In this document: positions 13,401-25,915 of the stretch, piece by piece
How the letters are laid out: each line of letters opens with the position of its first letter
How positions within the stretch are numbered: the first letter of the stretch is position 1
DNA from: Xenopus tropicalis
Taxonomy: Eukaryota > Chordata > Amphibia > Anura > Pipidae
Assembly: GCF_000004195.4 (NCBI RefSeq)
Contig: NC_030678.2
Location: 93,702,904 to 93,766,903 of the forward strand
Reading direction: 5' to 3'
Length of the DNA stretch: 64,000 nt
The notes under the pieces: generated by a model
Told to the model about the DNA's origin: nothing
Seen by the model: only the letters and a program-made list of their open reading frames with translations
Database searches by the model: none
Program-made: the position numbers and the translations under genes

Positions 13401-16400
13401 ATATGGACACTATCTTCTGTAGAAATTAACTTCTATCTATTTTGTAGGTTAGAACATAACTGTTCCATGTACCTTACAGAATAAAACTGCACCTTTTTGA
13501 TGTTTTGCCCCTAAATAAATTAAATTGATTTTTTTATCTTGTAGATTGAAGTGTTCTAAACATATGCATATGGCTTCTGTTGAGTCTAGTTTAGTTTTTG
13601 TTTTTATCTTATTATTCCATAACTGTCACTGTTGGTTCTCAATATTATTTATTAAAGGAGAAGGAAAGGGTTAAACTTTATACTTGGAAAGAGTTCCCTT
13701 GCCTTTACCTGATTTCTAACTTTTTTTTGTCTTCATAGCATTTGTATCTCTCACAGTCCGCTTTCAAAGATATCAATGTTTCATCTCCTTTGCAGCCGCC
13801 ATTTTGCATATTTAAGTTCAACAAAGATGGCACGTGTTACTAAATGCACATGCGCAAAGTTCCAGCCTCCCCCTAGACGCAAGTACATTTAAAAGTATTG
13901 TGCACAGATTGTTGTTGTGTGTGAAAGCGCGCTCACAAATACTCACAATACAGGAGTGTGGCATGATGGGTATTCTTATAAAAGAACTTTTTTTTTATAT
14001 GAGGCTTCTGATCTGAAAAACAGGCAGAATATGAGGACACGGATGACAGCACTGGAGTTATGACTCTAGATACTCTTTAGTATCCTTTCCTCCTCCTTTA
14101 AGCCTTACATTTAATAAGTTATTATGCCATCATATATGATGCTTGCACAAAACTGTCTATTTTTGTACTATACTGGTATCATTGCAAAGAGAAAGGCATT
14201 TGCACAGGCCACTTATTTGGGACCAGAATAAAATAAAATCAAGATGTCGTACAGAGAAGTATCTAAATCCCTTGTATAGGTAAAGAAAAGCCTTGGCATG
14301 CTGCACAGGCCCACAGTTGGAAACTTCCAGTCTACATCATACTTCCTTAATTATAAGGTTAAGTAAAGAAATATGGATTGCATTAATAATAATGAGCTTT
14401 AACTAAACTCATAAGAATTCTTAGATACGTTTACATGCAAACTGCCCCAACTTTGATTCAGAATCAAACTAAATGTATCACTATGAATTAATAAAAGGAT
14501 ACTATTTCTTTGGTAGAAAACACTGCTGATATACAAAAAAGCAACCGAGCTGATTAAGTGGAGAGCAAGTTCCTGCCATGTGGTGCCCCCAAAGCAGTCT
14601 CACAAATTAATTTGAGCTGTAAGGCTTCATTCGTCATGGGTAAAGGTGAAGGATTGCCTCAGCAAACTCATGTTGAGGAGCACAAAGGTACTGCGATCAA
14701 ACCGGACTTACTTTGCTACTTTATTCTGTTCACATAACTTTGGCAGCTATAATATTCAAATGCCTTCCAAATCCAACTGAAGCTCATTAATCTTGCCCAG
14801 AAAATAGCTTGTCATGCTCTATAATCAAACGTGTCTAAAAGTGTTTTGCTGCTTAATAAGACACTTCTTTTAGTTTCCTGTTTAAATGAAGGAAACAAAT
14901 GCATTTTGTTGATTACAGTCATTTTCTAGCTATTGAATTCTATACAGGAAATACACAAAACCATCAGGTGACCAATTATTATTTTGCAAAATTTCATCAG
15001 CAGATAATATAATACCTTAAATACCTTTTCATTCATCTAGCTTAAGAGGTGTCAGACCTTTGGGTACTGAAACATAAGCTAATACTCTAAATACAGTAAT
15101 GCTAATTATTATCAATAACCATAATGATTATCATATTAAATAACAGTAAAATTATATAGCATAGACTTTCTACATACAATCCCAAAATAGCCTTTATTGC
15201 AGCTGTAAGGAAAGCATTCTTATATTCATATTAGGATGCACTGGAAAGAATATGATCATTTAACATGTGGGTGGGAGAGGGATAACAGAATTAATTACTG
15301 TGACCTTAGACCCAAGAGGGGCTACAGCTGATAAATGTAACCGGCTGACCCTGGGATGATTAATAGCAAATATGCCCTTAGCTGAGATTGATGTTCCTTC
15401 TGAAGGTTAATAACATTGCATTATTTCCTATTTTTAAATCATGTTTAAAGGAATACTGTCATGGAACAACATGTTTTTTTGAAAAAAAACAACAACAAAA
15501 AACACATCAGTTAATAGTGCTTCTCCGGCAGAATCCTGCAATGAAATCTGTTTTTCAAAAAAGCAAAGATTTTTTTTATATTTCATCAAATTTTCACATG
15601 GGGCTAGCCATGATCTTCATTTTCCTAGGGTGACACATCCATGTGACTTGTGCTCTGATAAATTTCATTCACACTTTACTGCTGTGCTGCAAATTGGAGC
15701 AATATCACCCCCTCCATTTCCTCCTCAGTAGCCGATCAGCAGAACAATGGGGAGGTAGCAAGACAGCAGCTCCCTGATGCCTGTATTGCTAAACGTGGTA
15801 GATTTCAGAATAGCACTCAATAGTAAAAAAATCCAAGTCTGGCTTGGGACTCCTCCAGTTACATGGGAGTAGAAGAAACAGTAGGTTATCTGAAAGCAGT
15901 TCTAATGTGTAGCGCTGGCTCCTTCTGGAAGCTCAGACCCAGGCACAATGCACTGAGATGGCTGCCTACACACCAATATTACAACTAAAAAATATCTATT
16001 GGATCAAGAATAAAATTTTAAATGGTAAATTATTTTCTATGTAAACAGTGTAGTTTAGAAATAAAATGTACATCATAAGAATCATGACAGAATCCCTTTA
16101 AATGTACACAGGCTAAAATGATGGAATTCAATTTGTTTCTTGTTACATAAGATTGATATTTTTGTGTTGATAATATTTTGCCATTTCTGACAATTGGACA
16201 TGATGTGCAAAACAGAGCAGGAACTACAAGTAACTCTTGATTATTTTCCTCATAAAACCAAGATGCTGGTAACACTTGTCCATGTTAATTTCATGCTAAT
16301 TCTACATGCCTTGCAAAATGCCAACATATGCTATTATTATAGTATATAAGCATTTTTTGTTTACCAGATGTCAAACCATTATTTGACTGCTGAAAAGCTG

Positions 16401-19400
16401 AACGAGGGGTAGGCAGAAAAGCAAGTAGAATCCCTACAGTCATTTCTTGCAGGCTGCTAGAGTACTCATTTGGCAACTGTGACCCTCATAAGTAACTGTT
16501 TCTAACACAACTCTTCAGTTCTTCAAAATTATGTTAAGTCCTTTCGACAGTTCAGTGCTATACATAATAAAATGTTTTTCCTAAGGTTGCCAAGATGCTT
16601 TCCAGGCTCAGGTTTTGTTGAAAAAGTAATCTGCAAGAATTGGATCCTGTTTTCTTTGAAGAAAAATGTAGACCAAATAGCTAATTCTCAGGACATATGC
16701 TTCTTTACAAAAGAGATGGCATACAAAACAATAACATACTTGTTATCCGGAAAAGCCTTTTGTAGTTACCATTAAGAATACCTTTTTTAATCTATCAGTT
16801 GAATACACAGTAAGTTCTGTTTCATGTTTCCTGTGGTTTTATCATTAATGTTGATGTATTTCCTAATTTAGTCTGTAATATTAGGGCCAAACAATCAAAA
16901 TTACAACCATGGTTATAGGAGCCATTGGAGCAAGGACAGCATCAATGAGCTATGCAGTCCCCAATCCGATGGAAAAGCAAGCCTTCTTGACCGACATCTG
17001 CCTGATTTTCGTACAGAAAATTGGTCGGGTAGGCCCGTTGGGGGACCCCGCACACAGACAGATAAGATGCCAAATCGCCAACTTAAATCTGCCCATGTAT
17101 ATCCACCTTTGGTCACCCAGTGTGCTGTTTTTACAGGTAGTTACAGGACAATAAAAAAGTGATTATTTAAAAATAACCTATACACTTAAAATTGCTTCCC
17201 AGTTGATTGCTACCATATCTGATTATGGTCACAACTGCACCACTGGGACTGTGAATACATTTTGCACAACATATCCTACTGGCTTATTAAATCCCGTAAA
17301 TTGAAAAAGATCATTGAGACCAGAGGCTGTGTGTGATATTTGGGAGATAGGCCAAGTGTAAAAACATGGCAATGCCTGTGTGCTATTCTTTTTCTGATTT
17401 CTAAATTAAACAAAACATATAAATATTACAGAATACTGCAGTCAAACAAACTAAAAATATTTATATTAGCAGAAGACTGGATCCAGAGAGTGTCATCTTG
17501 TACATATTTACTAAAATCTTGCTTGTCTTACAGATTGGTTGCCTCACATAAGGTATATAACAGGGCATTAGGAAACAATATAAATATAGATGCCCCTCTA
17601 TAGCTTCCTACTAACACCTTGCATTTTTTTTTTACATGATTTTTTTTTAGCTGATGAATATTTATTTTTACTTAGAGTTGCTAACCATAACCACAAAGGC
17701 TTACCATTGAAATCTAAGTGCAGGCCTCCTTATTACCTTTTCCTAAGCTGCATACACATTACCGTATTTATTGTAATAGATATTTATTGATTATTCAATG
17801 ACAAGCGATTGCAATGGTTATAACCACAATTATAAAGTACAAACAACTCAATATCACAAAATATAACACCCAGGGGATAGGTAGGTAGGGAAGGGGGATT
17901 GTTAGTAAAAGGTAAGGATCCATGGGTAGGGGGGTAGCAAGCACCTTTTTTTGGGGTTGCCATGTGGCACAAAATAAGTTGTGGGGCTAAGTCAGGTTTC
18001 AGTAGCTGTTTGCAACATTACCCATATTCGTTAGTGCACAAGATATTCCAACAAACTAAGAATAATTATTTGAAGTGGAAGGGGACAAGACCAAACCAAC
18101 CAGGTCACTATGATGTTGAGCAGATTATGCCAATTTACTTATAGGGCTATAAGTTTTGCAAAAACAATGATACCCAACCTGCCATCTCTTTAAATTAGAC
18201 AGACTAGCCTCACAACAAAACTGATCACAGGGTGTGCCCAGAGTGCACACAACTTTGTATTGTAGAAAGTAAATATGAAAATCCCATCTGGCAGTCCATT
18301 AGCCTGAATCCATGCCCAGTTGCTGAGAACATGAAAGACTTCCTGCAGTGTGTTGTACACAATGAAAGGATACAGCAGCACTCAGAGAGGCACTGTATTA
18401 AGCACAGCATGGTAGTCAGTTTAACAAAAGTGCCCATACAAAGTTTTAGACAAAAGCAGAGACGGCTAATTTCACACTATTATACTCCATGTACTGTTTG
18501 GAAGAAAATAACTCACAAACGGCTTTTGAGTGTGTCTGTTTCTCCCACATGAACACTGTCGAATGACTTAGTAATTGGCTTTTCAGACAATCATTTTTAT
18601 GTTTCCTTTATAATGAAACAGGATTTATGTTTTTTAACTTCTAATTTGAACCTAGGTCACACCAAAATAGAATGGGAAGAACTCAACAAATGCACTGGGG
18701 AGTATGGATTGGGGTAGCAACGGCAAATTCATATACACATAAATGCTTTCCTTGAGAAGGATATTTATTTTAGATGCTAATGAGCTACTTGTAGCTTCCT
18801 GGCTATTGCAAAACCCAGCAGGGTATCACTCTGTAACTCTGAATGATAACACCACTTACCAATGCAAAAGCTGTTTAGGATTTTAAGGTTCTAAAAAAGT
18901 GATGAAAGGATCAAATAATGATATTTGTTAGAAGTATTCTTTTATACAAGGGCAAAGTTAGATGCACCAATCGACCAGATCTTTGCCCAGTTTGGCCAGC
19001 CAAAAATCCTTGTGGGTACGAACGCTAAGTTAATGTTTATATAGTTGTTTTTATCTATAATGGTCTATTCAAATGATACATAACCTCTTCACTTTGAATG
19101 GATGGAACTCCATGGGTCCAACATGTCATTATGTACCTGGAGCTAGACAGGCAGCAAATTTAAAGGAGCAGTATACCCCCCTTTTCAACTTTAGTTCAAT
19201 AAGGATGGCTTGTGCTAAACATACTTTTTGCCTATTGTTTTAATTATATCAATGGTTTTAAACTTTCTTTTTCACTTAACAAAAAAAATTGGAAATGAAA
19301 AGTCATATTCTATTTGCTGTTCTTCAGTGTACAATCAAAACAAGTCCTCTAATAAGCTGCTCCTTAGCTCAAACATTAACAGACTGCAGCTAGGGGAACG

Positions 19401-22400
19401 GAGGGTTTTTTATAGAGAATGCTTTTCAGCTGACTGCTCATTTGTTTTGATTGTGTTTATACAAACAGGAAGTAGAATGTGATTTTATGCTTTATTTCAG
19501 ATTCCCCTGTTTCATGCAATAAAAAGCAAAAACAATTAAAACAAGGGTGTACTGTGCCTTTAAAACTACACAAAGCCCAAATATTAACGCTTTAGTGTTC
19601 ATTTGAAATCATTCTGTTATTACTAACTTTTTTGAATCATTAAAGTGGTAGTCTATCAGAAGGTTATGATCCTCCAAAAAATTCCCATGCTGTATATCTA
19701 TGGCTGCTGTTAATTTCAATTCAAGACAGCCAATAACAGTTATTCTATAATATACTAATTACATAATAATTTAAAATACATGCAAGTTTTCAACAATTGC
19801 ATACTGGCTGAGCCATAAACAAAGTCCATAATTCCTTAAAAATATATACAGGTTGCTTCTACTCAAAGCCATTCAAGTGATATGTTAAAGGCTTAATTCT
19901 GCCTGTGGTCCATTGGGATCATAATCTCCACCTCATTCCAACTATGGCCATACAAGCACAAATTGCTGGAGAGTGAGCTTGCAACTGGCTAAACTATCCT
20001 GGTGCCAGAGTACCCCTTGGAAGCACACAGTGCATCAATATGCAGGGGGCTGTCTCTAAACACAGTGCATCAAAAAACAACATTTTTATCCAGTATATAC
20101 AGATGAAATAATGGCAACACACTCCAAGCCAGGAGACATTTTCTGTCACTAAATTAAGTTTTTAGACACATGGAGATACTTGTAGCAGCTACAAAAATAA
20201 ACAATGCTGATCATTTACCGATAACTGTCATGTGTTTTAGCAGAGGCAATTCTCAGTATTGTCTATGGCAGGGTATATTCTGACATTTTGTAGCCTTGAC
20301 AAGTAGCTGCTACTGAGTATCTCCATGTGTCTTCACCCTTAAGTTTGTAGGATCCCAGCTAGCTCTTATTATATAAATGTACCACTTTCAGATGTTATCA
20401 TTAAGTTACCAGTCCCGTTCTAAGATAGAATGTGTGTTTTCTGTGAACCCCCTCCCCAAGTTTGCAACTAATGTTACAGTGTGCCCTTGTACTGACAGCA
20501 GCAGATGGCAGTTTCTGACCACCAAAGCAGGAATTTGCAAAGGGATCAATCTTTTATACTAAAATACATTTTCAATTCCTTGCAAAGCTGGAAGTTCACT
20601 TGATTTCATTTTATATTTGGGGATGCCTAGGGACTGCACAGTGAGAAATAAGCAGTAGTTGTGTTTACACAGAAGCAGGCCTGTCTTTGTTTACTAAAAA
20701 TTATTTAAGTTGATTAAGAGCCAAACAGAGCAACTCAGACAGAGGTGGGTATAGGCAAGATATACTTAAGGAAATGTTTTTCTGCCTTTTAATTTTAGTT
20801 GATTAATACAACCAGGTGTTCACAGTTGAGATCTCAAAGTTTTGAGAAGCCTTTAATTATCATGTAATTAGCTAATTATAACTTACACCACATCTTGACC
20901 TAAACCAACACTCTAGCCTATAAATCATACCCCTGGGACCTCAATTAGATGAATTATCTTTTAATGCACTGTCCAGCCTGCAAGGCATCTGACTGATCAG
21001 CCCCCAGGCTAAATGGATACATAATGGGTGATGTGACCATTCAGGCGTATGGAGGACTAAGAGCAGAGTTCTAGTCTGTTTGGGTGAGGAAGAACTGTGA
21101 ATCCTCTCTTTTTGCATCAACCATTACGACAGATTTGATTTTGAGTATGAACAGACTCAATGTGATCCATTAAAATTAAAAGAGCAAGTTCAGGTCCGAA
21201 CTAAGTCATATATTTTTTTTATTTCTAATTAGAGGCATAACAACTCTGTTACCAGGTCAGTTCAAAATAATTTTAGGTCCCTATATTCACAAAATCTTTA
21301 AAGACAGCTTGCTTTATCATAAAGCGTATCACCAGGACCTCTGTGCTCACATCACCCCCAGCATCATCTGTCTTAGCTGTCTCTATGGTTAAACTCTTGT
21401 CTATAGTAATTAATGAAGCCGTTTTAACAGTTTCCCCATACTGGCCCAGTCTCCCAAAACTTTCACCTCATTATTCCTCTACTAAGGTCTGCCTCCTCAC
21501 AAAGTACTGGTGCAATGCACTGAAAATGACTAGAGAACTTTGATGTGAACTTTAAAGGTAAGTGCATGGCATCATTGAAAGACTAGGTATAGGGGTGAAG
21601 TGAAGAGATGTTGCATTGGGCTGCTGCATATGAAAACAAGAGCAGAATGTGCCAAGAAGGCAAAAGTGGGCCAAGAGTGGCAGAGACTACATAAATAAGA
21701 GAGAGTCAGGCACATACTGGCATTCAAATTAGGTCCTGGCCCAGTATACAGAGGCCCAAATAGCCCCAGCCCATTTGGAATCTACCAGAATCCACAGATT
21801 GCAGTCAAGTCCATAAAAAAACAGTGCTCTACACATTGTTTAATTCAAATAACAATAATAACCACTACAACATCTCTCCATTACTAGAATTTACTAAATT
21901 GTCCGCTTTGCCTATTGCTACCCTCTACATGTTTTCCAATTAAAACAATAAACATACTAATAAAACATAACGTCAACACCTTGGGCTAATATTGAGCATT
22001 TACAGAATACAGGTTTTGTTTGCTTTTAATTTTAAAGCTATACTGACACTCTGCCACATCATCCATAGGATTAGTGAGAAATGAGCTGTAGACAGTGAAA
22101 AGTTAAGACACTTTATCGCAGAGCATAACCACAATTGTAGCTTTAAGCACCACTACAGCAAAGTCGACACTGTGATCTGTGGATAACAGTTTATGATATC
22201 AATATATTTTTTTTTACCAGGCTAGCCCTTCGTAAAAATGCATATTACATCAAATTCAACAGAAATATAAAGCTAATTATAGTTAATTATACACCTTGAA
22301 ACAATTCTTTTATAGATTTTGTTAAGCCATATTACTTTATAAACTTGGCTGCTTCGTATGCTTTTAGACAGTAGCGTCTAAGTAGATCATAAGCTATAAG

Positions 22401-23788
22401 CAGATCTCAAGATATCTCCAGAAGTATTCTCCAGAAACAACTTAATTAGATTACCTTTCTGGGTAACTGCAATTATTCTTCTTTATATAAAAAAAAAAAA
22501 GGTTTAGGAATATCATTATAGGTTTGTTTTTTTTCTCCCAATTGAATGTACTTGCTCCATACTTTATGGAATCTTGACAATGCCACTGAGGTGGTAGATA
22601 GATGATGGAGTAGCATCAGTATAAGTAGACGCTGTACTGGTAACACATGGCCACCCCTGCACTCTTAGGATTCATGCCTGCACTCAACACAGCAAAGCTT
22701 GTGTTGAGTTATACTAATAGCTGCTGTTGCTTTAGGGCACATTTTTAAGAAGACATTATTACCAGTTACAAACACTGTCCAAAGAAACTATTTCACACAA
22801 CTGCGACATATCCCTTATGGAATTTCAGTTGCAGGTTCTTACATACGTAGTAACTTTGTTTGATTAGGCTCAACAATGTTTCATTTATTAACGAGCCATG
22901 CTCCCAAGATTTCAAGTAGCACTTTTCATATATGTAAGAATGGAGCTGCAGCACAATCTCTTTAAGAAGTTAACAATTCCTTGAAAACAAAGTGTAACCT
23001 GTTTGATAAATTGGTATGTGTTCCATATTTTTTGCTTAAACTGCATTCTTTATGGAAGAGCAAAGATTGTAAATGAAAAAAGGGGCAAAGAGAATTTTTT
23101 GTTGGAGGTGGTAGTCAAAGCAAGAAAAACTGCTGTTTGGCCCTAAAGGCATCGTAAATAGATTGAATGTGAAAAACTGAATAAGGCATGACATCTGACA
23201 CTGATGACACCTTGACCGAGTAAGTTGCATACAGCTTATGAATTAGAAGTGGAGATAATAGTATATAGGAATGGTTTGTAAATTGCAAGATGGCAACATT
23301 AACAGTTTACATTAATAAGTATTTCCAAAACTGTGGTCTAATTTCTACTGAAGACCTCACAGCACCCAATAACATCAATGGCAACAGCTCAGGTGTAACT
23401 GTAAAACATACCTTTTACAAACTCCCAACATTTGTTTTGTCAGGGTTTATTACCACCCAGGGGTACAGAGGTATAGGCAGCTACAGAAGAATTCTGCAGT
23501 AGGTTGTTACCGACAATAACAACAGCAGAAACACAATTTTCATCAAGGTTGAGGGAGGACGATGGGAGTTGTAGTTTTAAAATAGCAGTAGAGCCAAGGT
23601 TGGCTAAGTAGTGTATTTTTCTCAGCTTGCAGAGTACGCTAGCATGCTATAAATAAGACAGAACAATAAAGTATGCCTTTGATATTTACCTGTGCAGTTT
23701 GTAGGGTCTCTTCAGATATGTGGCCATTGCATAAACACAGACCAGCTGTCACAAGCAGAAAGACCAGGGGTGGAATATTAGCTTCCAT
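2433..23788 (-). CDS. mmp28: Matrix metalloproteinase 28 (epilysin), 5' three coding exons only
   Basis: Secreted zinc endopeptidase of the MMP family; this window holds only the N-terminal prepropeptide. Coding exons on the minus strand: 23690-23788, 11162-11238 and 2433-2590, joined with phases 0, 2 and 1; all introns are GT-AG. Together they give 111 complete codons: hydrophobic signal peptide (about residues 1-22), propeptide helix region with FLEKYGYL (35-42), [11 protein letters not shown] (61-71), cysteine switch PRCGMKD (84-90, Cys86) and a furin-type site RQQRKKR (101-107). FLEKYGYL, the LPVSG stretch and the basic furin site match human MMP28 as I recall it. The chosen ATG (A at -3, G at +4) is better than an in-frame ATG 13 codons upstream. 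The catalytic HExxH and hemopexin exons must lie to the left of position 1. Introns of 12.5 and 8.6 kb are rich in transposons. Lies tail-to-head downstream of taf15, as on human 17q12. Confidence 0.88.
5470..6249 (+). pseudogene. Transposon-encoded Pro/Gln/Ala-repeat and coiled-coil protein, decayed
   Basis: Unknown gene carried by the 4882-9567 transposon. From ATG 5470 the frame reads [20 protein letters not shown], then stops after about 43 codons; a shifted frame continues as [16 protein letters not shown], suggesting one indel near 5565 in a helical, Myb-like basic domain. Further on, the frame 5649-6026 has a proline/alanine-rich tandem repeat (units like [12 protein letters not shown], about 5790-5930), then an acidic [12 protein letters not shown] run. 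Another frame shift leads to a leucine heptad coiled coil, [20 protein letters not shown] (about 6127-6190), ending at 6249. The order (helical DNA-binding-like, linker, coiled coil) would suit the accessory Myb-like protein of Harbinger elements, but that is inference. No transposase (DDE nuclease) is present. Confidence 0.5.
6391..6796 (+). repeat. PLE inverted arm, left
   Basis: About 406 nt, nearly identical in inverse to 8473-8879. It starts ACAGTATCTAGTAGAATTAA and ends CCAGGTTG. Its inner 139 nt also encode the endonuclease C-terminus. Confidence 0.88.
6658..7341 (-). pseudogene. PLE GIY-YIG endonuclease domain (227-codon open frame)
   Basis: C-terminal part of the PLE polyprotein. 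A CGYPDWAF linker motif (22-29) precedes the GIY-YIG nuclease core VVYAVQC (105-111) ... [14 protein letters not shown] (117-130) with the conserved Arg/His cluster after it. It would nick target DNA for insertion. Separated from the RT frame by about 85 nt with a nonsense codon and a frame change near 7355, so it is not translated as a fusion from this copy. Confidence 0.82.
7428..8594 (-). pseudogene. PLE reverse transcriptase (388-codon open frame)
   Basis: Reverse transcriptase of the Penelope-like element. Visible motifs: PADKG (83-87), GLPKIH (159-164), SYDVTSLF (227-234), [10 protein letters not shown] (292-301) and the catalytic RYVDD (329-333). The frame ends at a TAG at 7428; beyond it the same frame continues with PLE-like residues ([20 protein letters not shown]), so the stop is a point mutation in a longer RT-EN polyprotein. 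The first 40 or so residues are not RT: they are the antisense of the endonuclease C-terminal coding region, created by the inverted arm. Full-length function is therefore unlikely. Confidence 0.85.
8473..8879 (-). repeat. PLE inverted arm, right
   Basis: Inverse copy of the left arm, starting CAACCTGG and ending TAGATACTGT. It supplies the first ~40 codons of the RT open frame in antisense to the endonuclease tail. Confidence 0.88.
9855..10086. mobile_element. Foldback MITE with ~58-bp GC-rich arms
   Basis: Begins AGGGCTCTGGCACACGGGGA and ends with its inverse, GCCAGAGCCCT, with one visible mismatch across roughly 58 nt; the arms contain TTAGTCGCCCGCGATTAACT. The loop carries CCATCCCGCCGGCGA-type sub-repeats. 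Relatives start at 49389 and 56203. Confidence 0.75.
10459..10492. repeat. (AT)n microsatellite
   Basis: About 17 uninterrupted AT units in mmp28 intron 2. Confidence 0.95.
11162..11238 (-). CDS. mmp28: mmp28 coding exon 2 (propeptide)
   Basis: 77 nt between a CTGCATAG acceptor and a GTATGT donor. Encodes [20 protein letters not shown] and six further residues, the start of the MMP propeptide domain. FLEKYGYL matches MMP28 from memory. Ends in phase 2, which exon 3 completes to Arg. Confidence 0.88.
13652..14101. mobile_element. T2-type MITE with TTAA target sites
   Basis: Ends TTAAAGGAGAAGGAAAG and the inverse CTTTCCTCCTCCTTTAA. TTAA at both borders and the TTAAAGGRR start match Xenopus T2 (Kolobok) MITEs. 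Confidence 0.75.
15445..16101. mobile_element. T2-type MITE, family with TTAAAGGAATACTGTCATGG end
   Basis: Left end TTTAAAGGAATACTGTCATG; right end inverse, CATGACAGAATCCCTTTAAA. TTAA at 15445-15448 and 16098-16101. A second, truncated copy starts at 61082; both share interior blocks such as CACATGGGGCTAGCCAT and ATGGCTGCCTACACACCAAT. Confidence 0.8.
16886..17110. mobile_element. Degenerate foldback MITE
   Basis: Starts GGGCCAAACAATCAAAATTA and contains CCCAATCCGATGG, GACCGACATCTGCCTGATTT and CCCATGTATATCCACCTTT. These correspond in inverse to the family at 48170-48453 (GATCGTTTGGCCC, CATGTATGGGCACCTTT). Confidence 0.5.
19160..19563. mobile_element. T2-type MITE with TTAA target sites
   Basis: Left TTTAAAGGAGCAGTATACCC, right GGGTGTACTGTGCCTTTAAA; TTAA at 19160-19163 and 19560-19563. 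Confidence 0.75.
23690..23788 (-). CDS. mmp28: mmp28 coding exon 1 (signal peptide)
   Basis: Thirty-three codons from ATG at 23788 down to a GTAAAT donor. The peptide starts [20 protein letters not shown], a clear hydrophobic secretion signal, followed by a short acidic stretch. The exon ends in phase 0, matching the phase-0 start of exon 2. A longer in-frame start (ATG at 23827) would place 13 polar residues before the signal peptide and has a weaker Kozak context; a tiny ATG-GAT-GAG-TAA ORF overlaps it. Confidence 0.82.
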
Positions 23789-25139
23789 TTTCAAGGGGAA
23801 ATTGCAGGCACTAGAGAAGTTACTCATCCATTAAACAATGTAATGATTGCACAGCCATCTAAAGTACAGCTTACACGCAAGCCAGTTAAAAAGTCAGAAG
23901 TAAAGTTATTTTCATATAGTCAGAACAAGGCTCTTCAAATGTTTGATTTGAATGGTTTAGCAAAATCATTGTGTCTTCTTCAACACTTCCAGGCAACGGC
24001 AGTTTGGTGTCATTCGTTCTGCATCAATATTCTATCTCCAATCCATCTTCTACAATTGAATTAAATTCGTGTGCTTCTCTGCCCTGTTTCTGTTGTGATA
24101 TTAATTCCCAAGTGTTTGCATGCAGAGTTTGGCATGCCAGAGTTATCAGAGACTTCAGCTGTTCTTTTCAGCCAGGCACCACATACTCCTTGGAGCAAAA
24201 CCTGTAGCTCAGCACTAGCAAGTGTGTTTATCAGCACTGCCCCTGCTTGGAGTATTGCAATCTCTCATCCTGCACTGATTACTCTGTCTATCTGGCACCT
24301 CCCTGGGCAGGAGGAGTCTAGGAGCGAGCAGCAGTCTGGAAACTGTCACAGGAAATTCTCTGTTTCATACATTGCTCATATGGTGAATCATGCATTCACT
24401 TATATTGGTTTGTGATTTTGTTTTTAACTACTTTCATGCCAAAAAATGAAAAAGAAAAATATATTTACTGTAAATGATCAGTTATAGTTTTTAAGGTCCC
24501 AAAAAGCTGAAACAATATTTACATTTAGTATTATCTTACTATTCATGATCCCAGCCCTCTACAATTTAAAATCAAGACTCTACAGCAAGGGCAGGCTCAG
24601 AAAGCACCTTAATATAACTGCCTTTTTCAGTAGGAAAACAGGCTTGATCTCACCACCCTATTTCTTTAGGCAGCAAAATCAGATTGCCATCTGGGGCAAG
24701 AAATTATAAAGGATCCTGTATTAAACTGGAGCAGCTCAGCACAGCACTCACTTTACACTAGCTCCTGCACCCCTGGCAGTGGATGATCTGCCTCCAACAT
24801 GCTGAATGAGAAATAATTGGCCCACTACATGTAATAAGTTAGACAAGACTTATTTAGAATAGTGCTGTCCAACTTCTGTGGTACTGAGGGCCAGAATTTT
24901 GGCCACAGATGTCCACTCCACTTTTTTAATGGTTGGTGCTCACTGCAGGGATATCCCCCATAAATTATGCAAAATGAAGTCATACAAAGCCACACCCCTA
25001 AAACCATATGCCTCCTCCTCCCCTGTGAGTAGAACAGCAACCCCAAGCACATCATAAACAAACATCTTAGGGAGCCCTAACAACTATTTCCAAATGCTAA
25101 CAAACTTCCAGAACAACCCCCGCCAGGTTCACGTCCCAC

Positions 25140-25915
25140 AGGCAGACACAGGAGTCATAGGGCAGGCACAGCATGGCACACATAGGCAGCATAGGGCAAG
25201 CAAAGCATTGCACACATTGGCAGCTTAGTGCAGGCAGAGTATGGCACAGGGACAGAATACGACAGGCTAAGTATGGCACATACAGGCAGCCTAGGGAAGG
25301 CAAAGTATGGCACACACAGGTGACATAGGGCAGGCAGAGTATGCACACACAGGCAGCATAGGGCAGAGTATGGCACACACAGGCAGCGTATAACACACAG
25401 GAATTGTAGGACAAGTAGAGTATGGCACACCCAGGAATTGTAGGGCAGGCAGTGTATTTCACACACAGGGAGCATAGGGCAGGCAGAGTATGACAACAAA
25501 TGCTTTATAGGGGAGGGCAAGCAGAGTATGGCGCACACAGGCAGCCTAGGGCAGAACCAGTGTTGGATTGAGATGGCAGGGGCCCACCAGAAATCTCGGG
25601 ACCATGGGCCCACTCTCAAAACTTTAATTCCTCCTCTGCTCCCTCAAACTATTATTCTAATCTCTTCTCTACATACTGTACTCTATGTATTCTTCTATCT
25701 ATCAAGCTTCCCTTTTCCCCATACAGAAATAGGAAATGACCATGAAATAGGCTAAATAGATAGAAGCAAGATGGTCCCACTGACACCTGAGCCCACCAAG
25801 AGTTTCCTGGTGGGCTAGTCTGACACTGGACAGAACATGGCACGGCAGGCAGAGTATGGCACACACAGGCAGCATAGGGCAGACAGTATGGCACACACAG
25901 GCAGGGCAGGCAGAG
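25140..25915. repeat. Minisatellite, ~34-bp units, split by an inserted element
   Basis: Tandem imperfect units of the form GGCAGGCAGAGTATGGCACA plus CACAGGCAGCATAG, about a dozen between 25140 and 25555, resuming at about 25838-25915 after an insertion. The preceding 24840-25010 segment (GTGCTGTCCAACTTCTGTGG) is probably part of the same composite repeat. Confidence 0.8.
25557..25834. mobile_element. hAT-like MITE inserted in the minisatellite
   Basis: Left CCAGTGTTGGATTGAGATGG with GGGGCCCACCAG; right CTGGTGGGCTAGTCTGACAC then TGG. Imperfect inverted ends; the same terminus type as 968-1050. Confidence 0.6.

Larger units (their letters stand above)
11239..23689 (-). other. mmp28: mmp28 intron 1
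   Basis: 12.5 kb first intron. Contains TTAA-type MITEs (13652-14101, 15445-16101, 19160-19563), a degenerate foldback MITE (16886-17110) and a poly-A run near 22489. Elsewhere it is AT-rich with no coding exon or RNA gene that I can support. Confidence 0.7.

Noticed and set aside
23789..23827. Upstream in-frame ATG of mmp28
   Set aside because: Weak context, and it would put 13 polar residues before the signal peptide; kept only as an alternative.
25097..25619. Cys/Leu-rich minus-strand frames of 120-150 codons
   Set aside because: Translations of the minisatellite; no start context or conservation.
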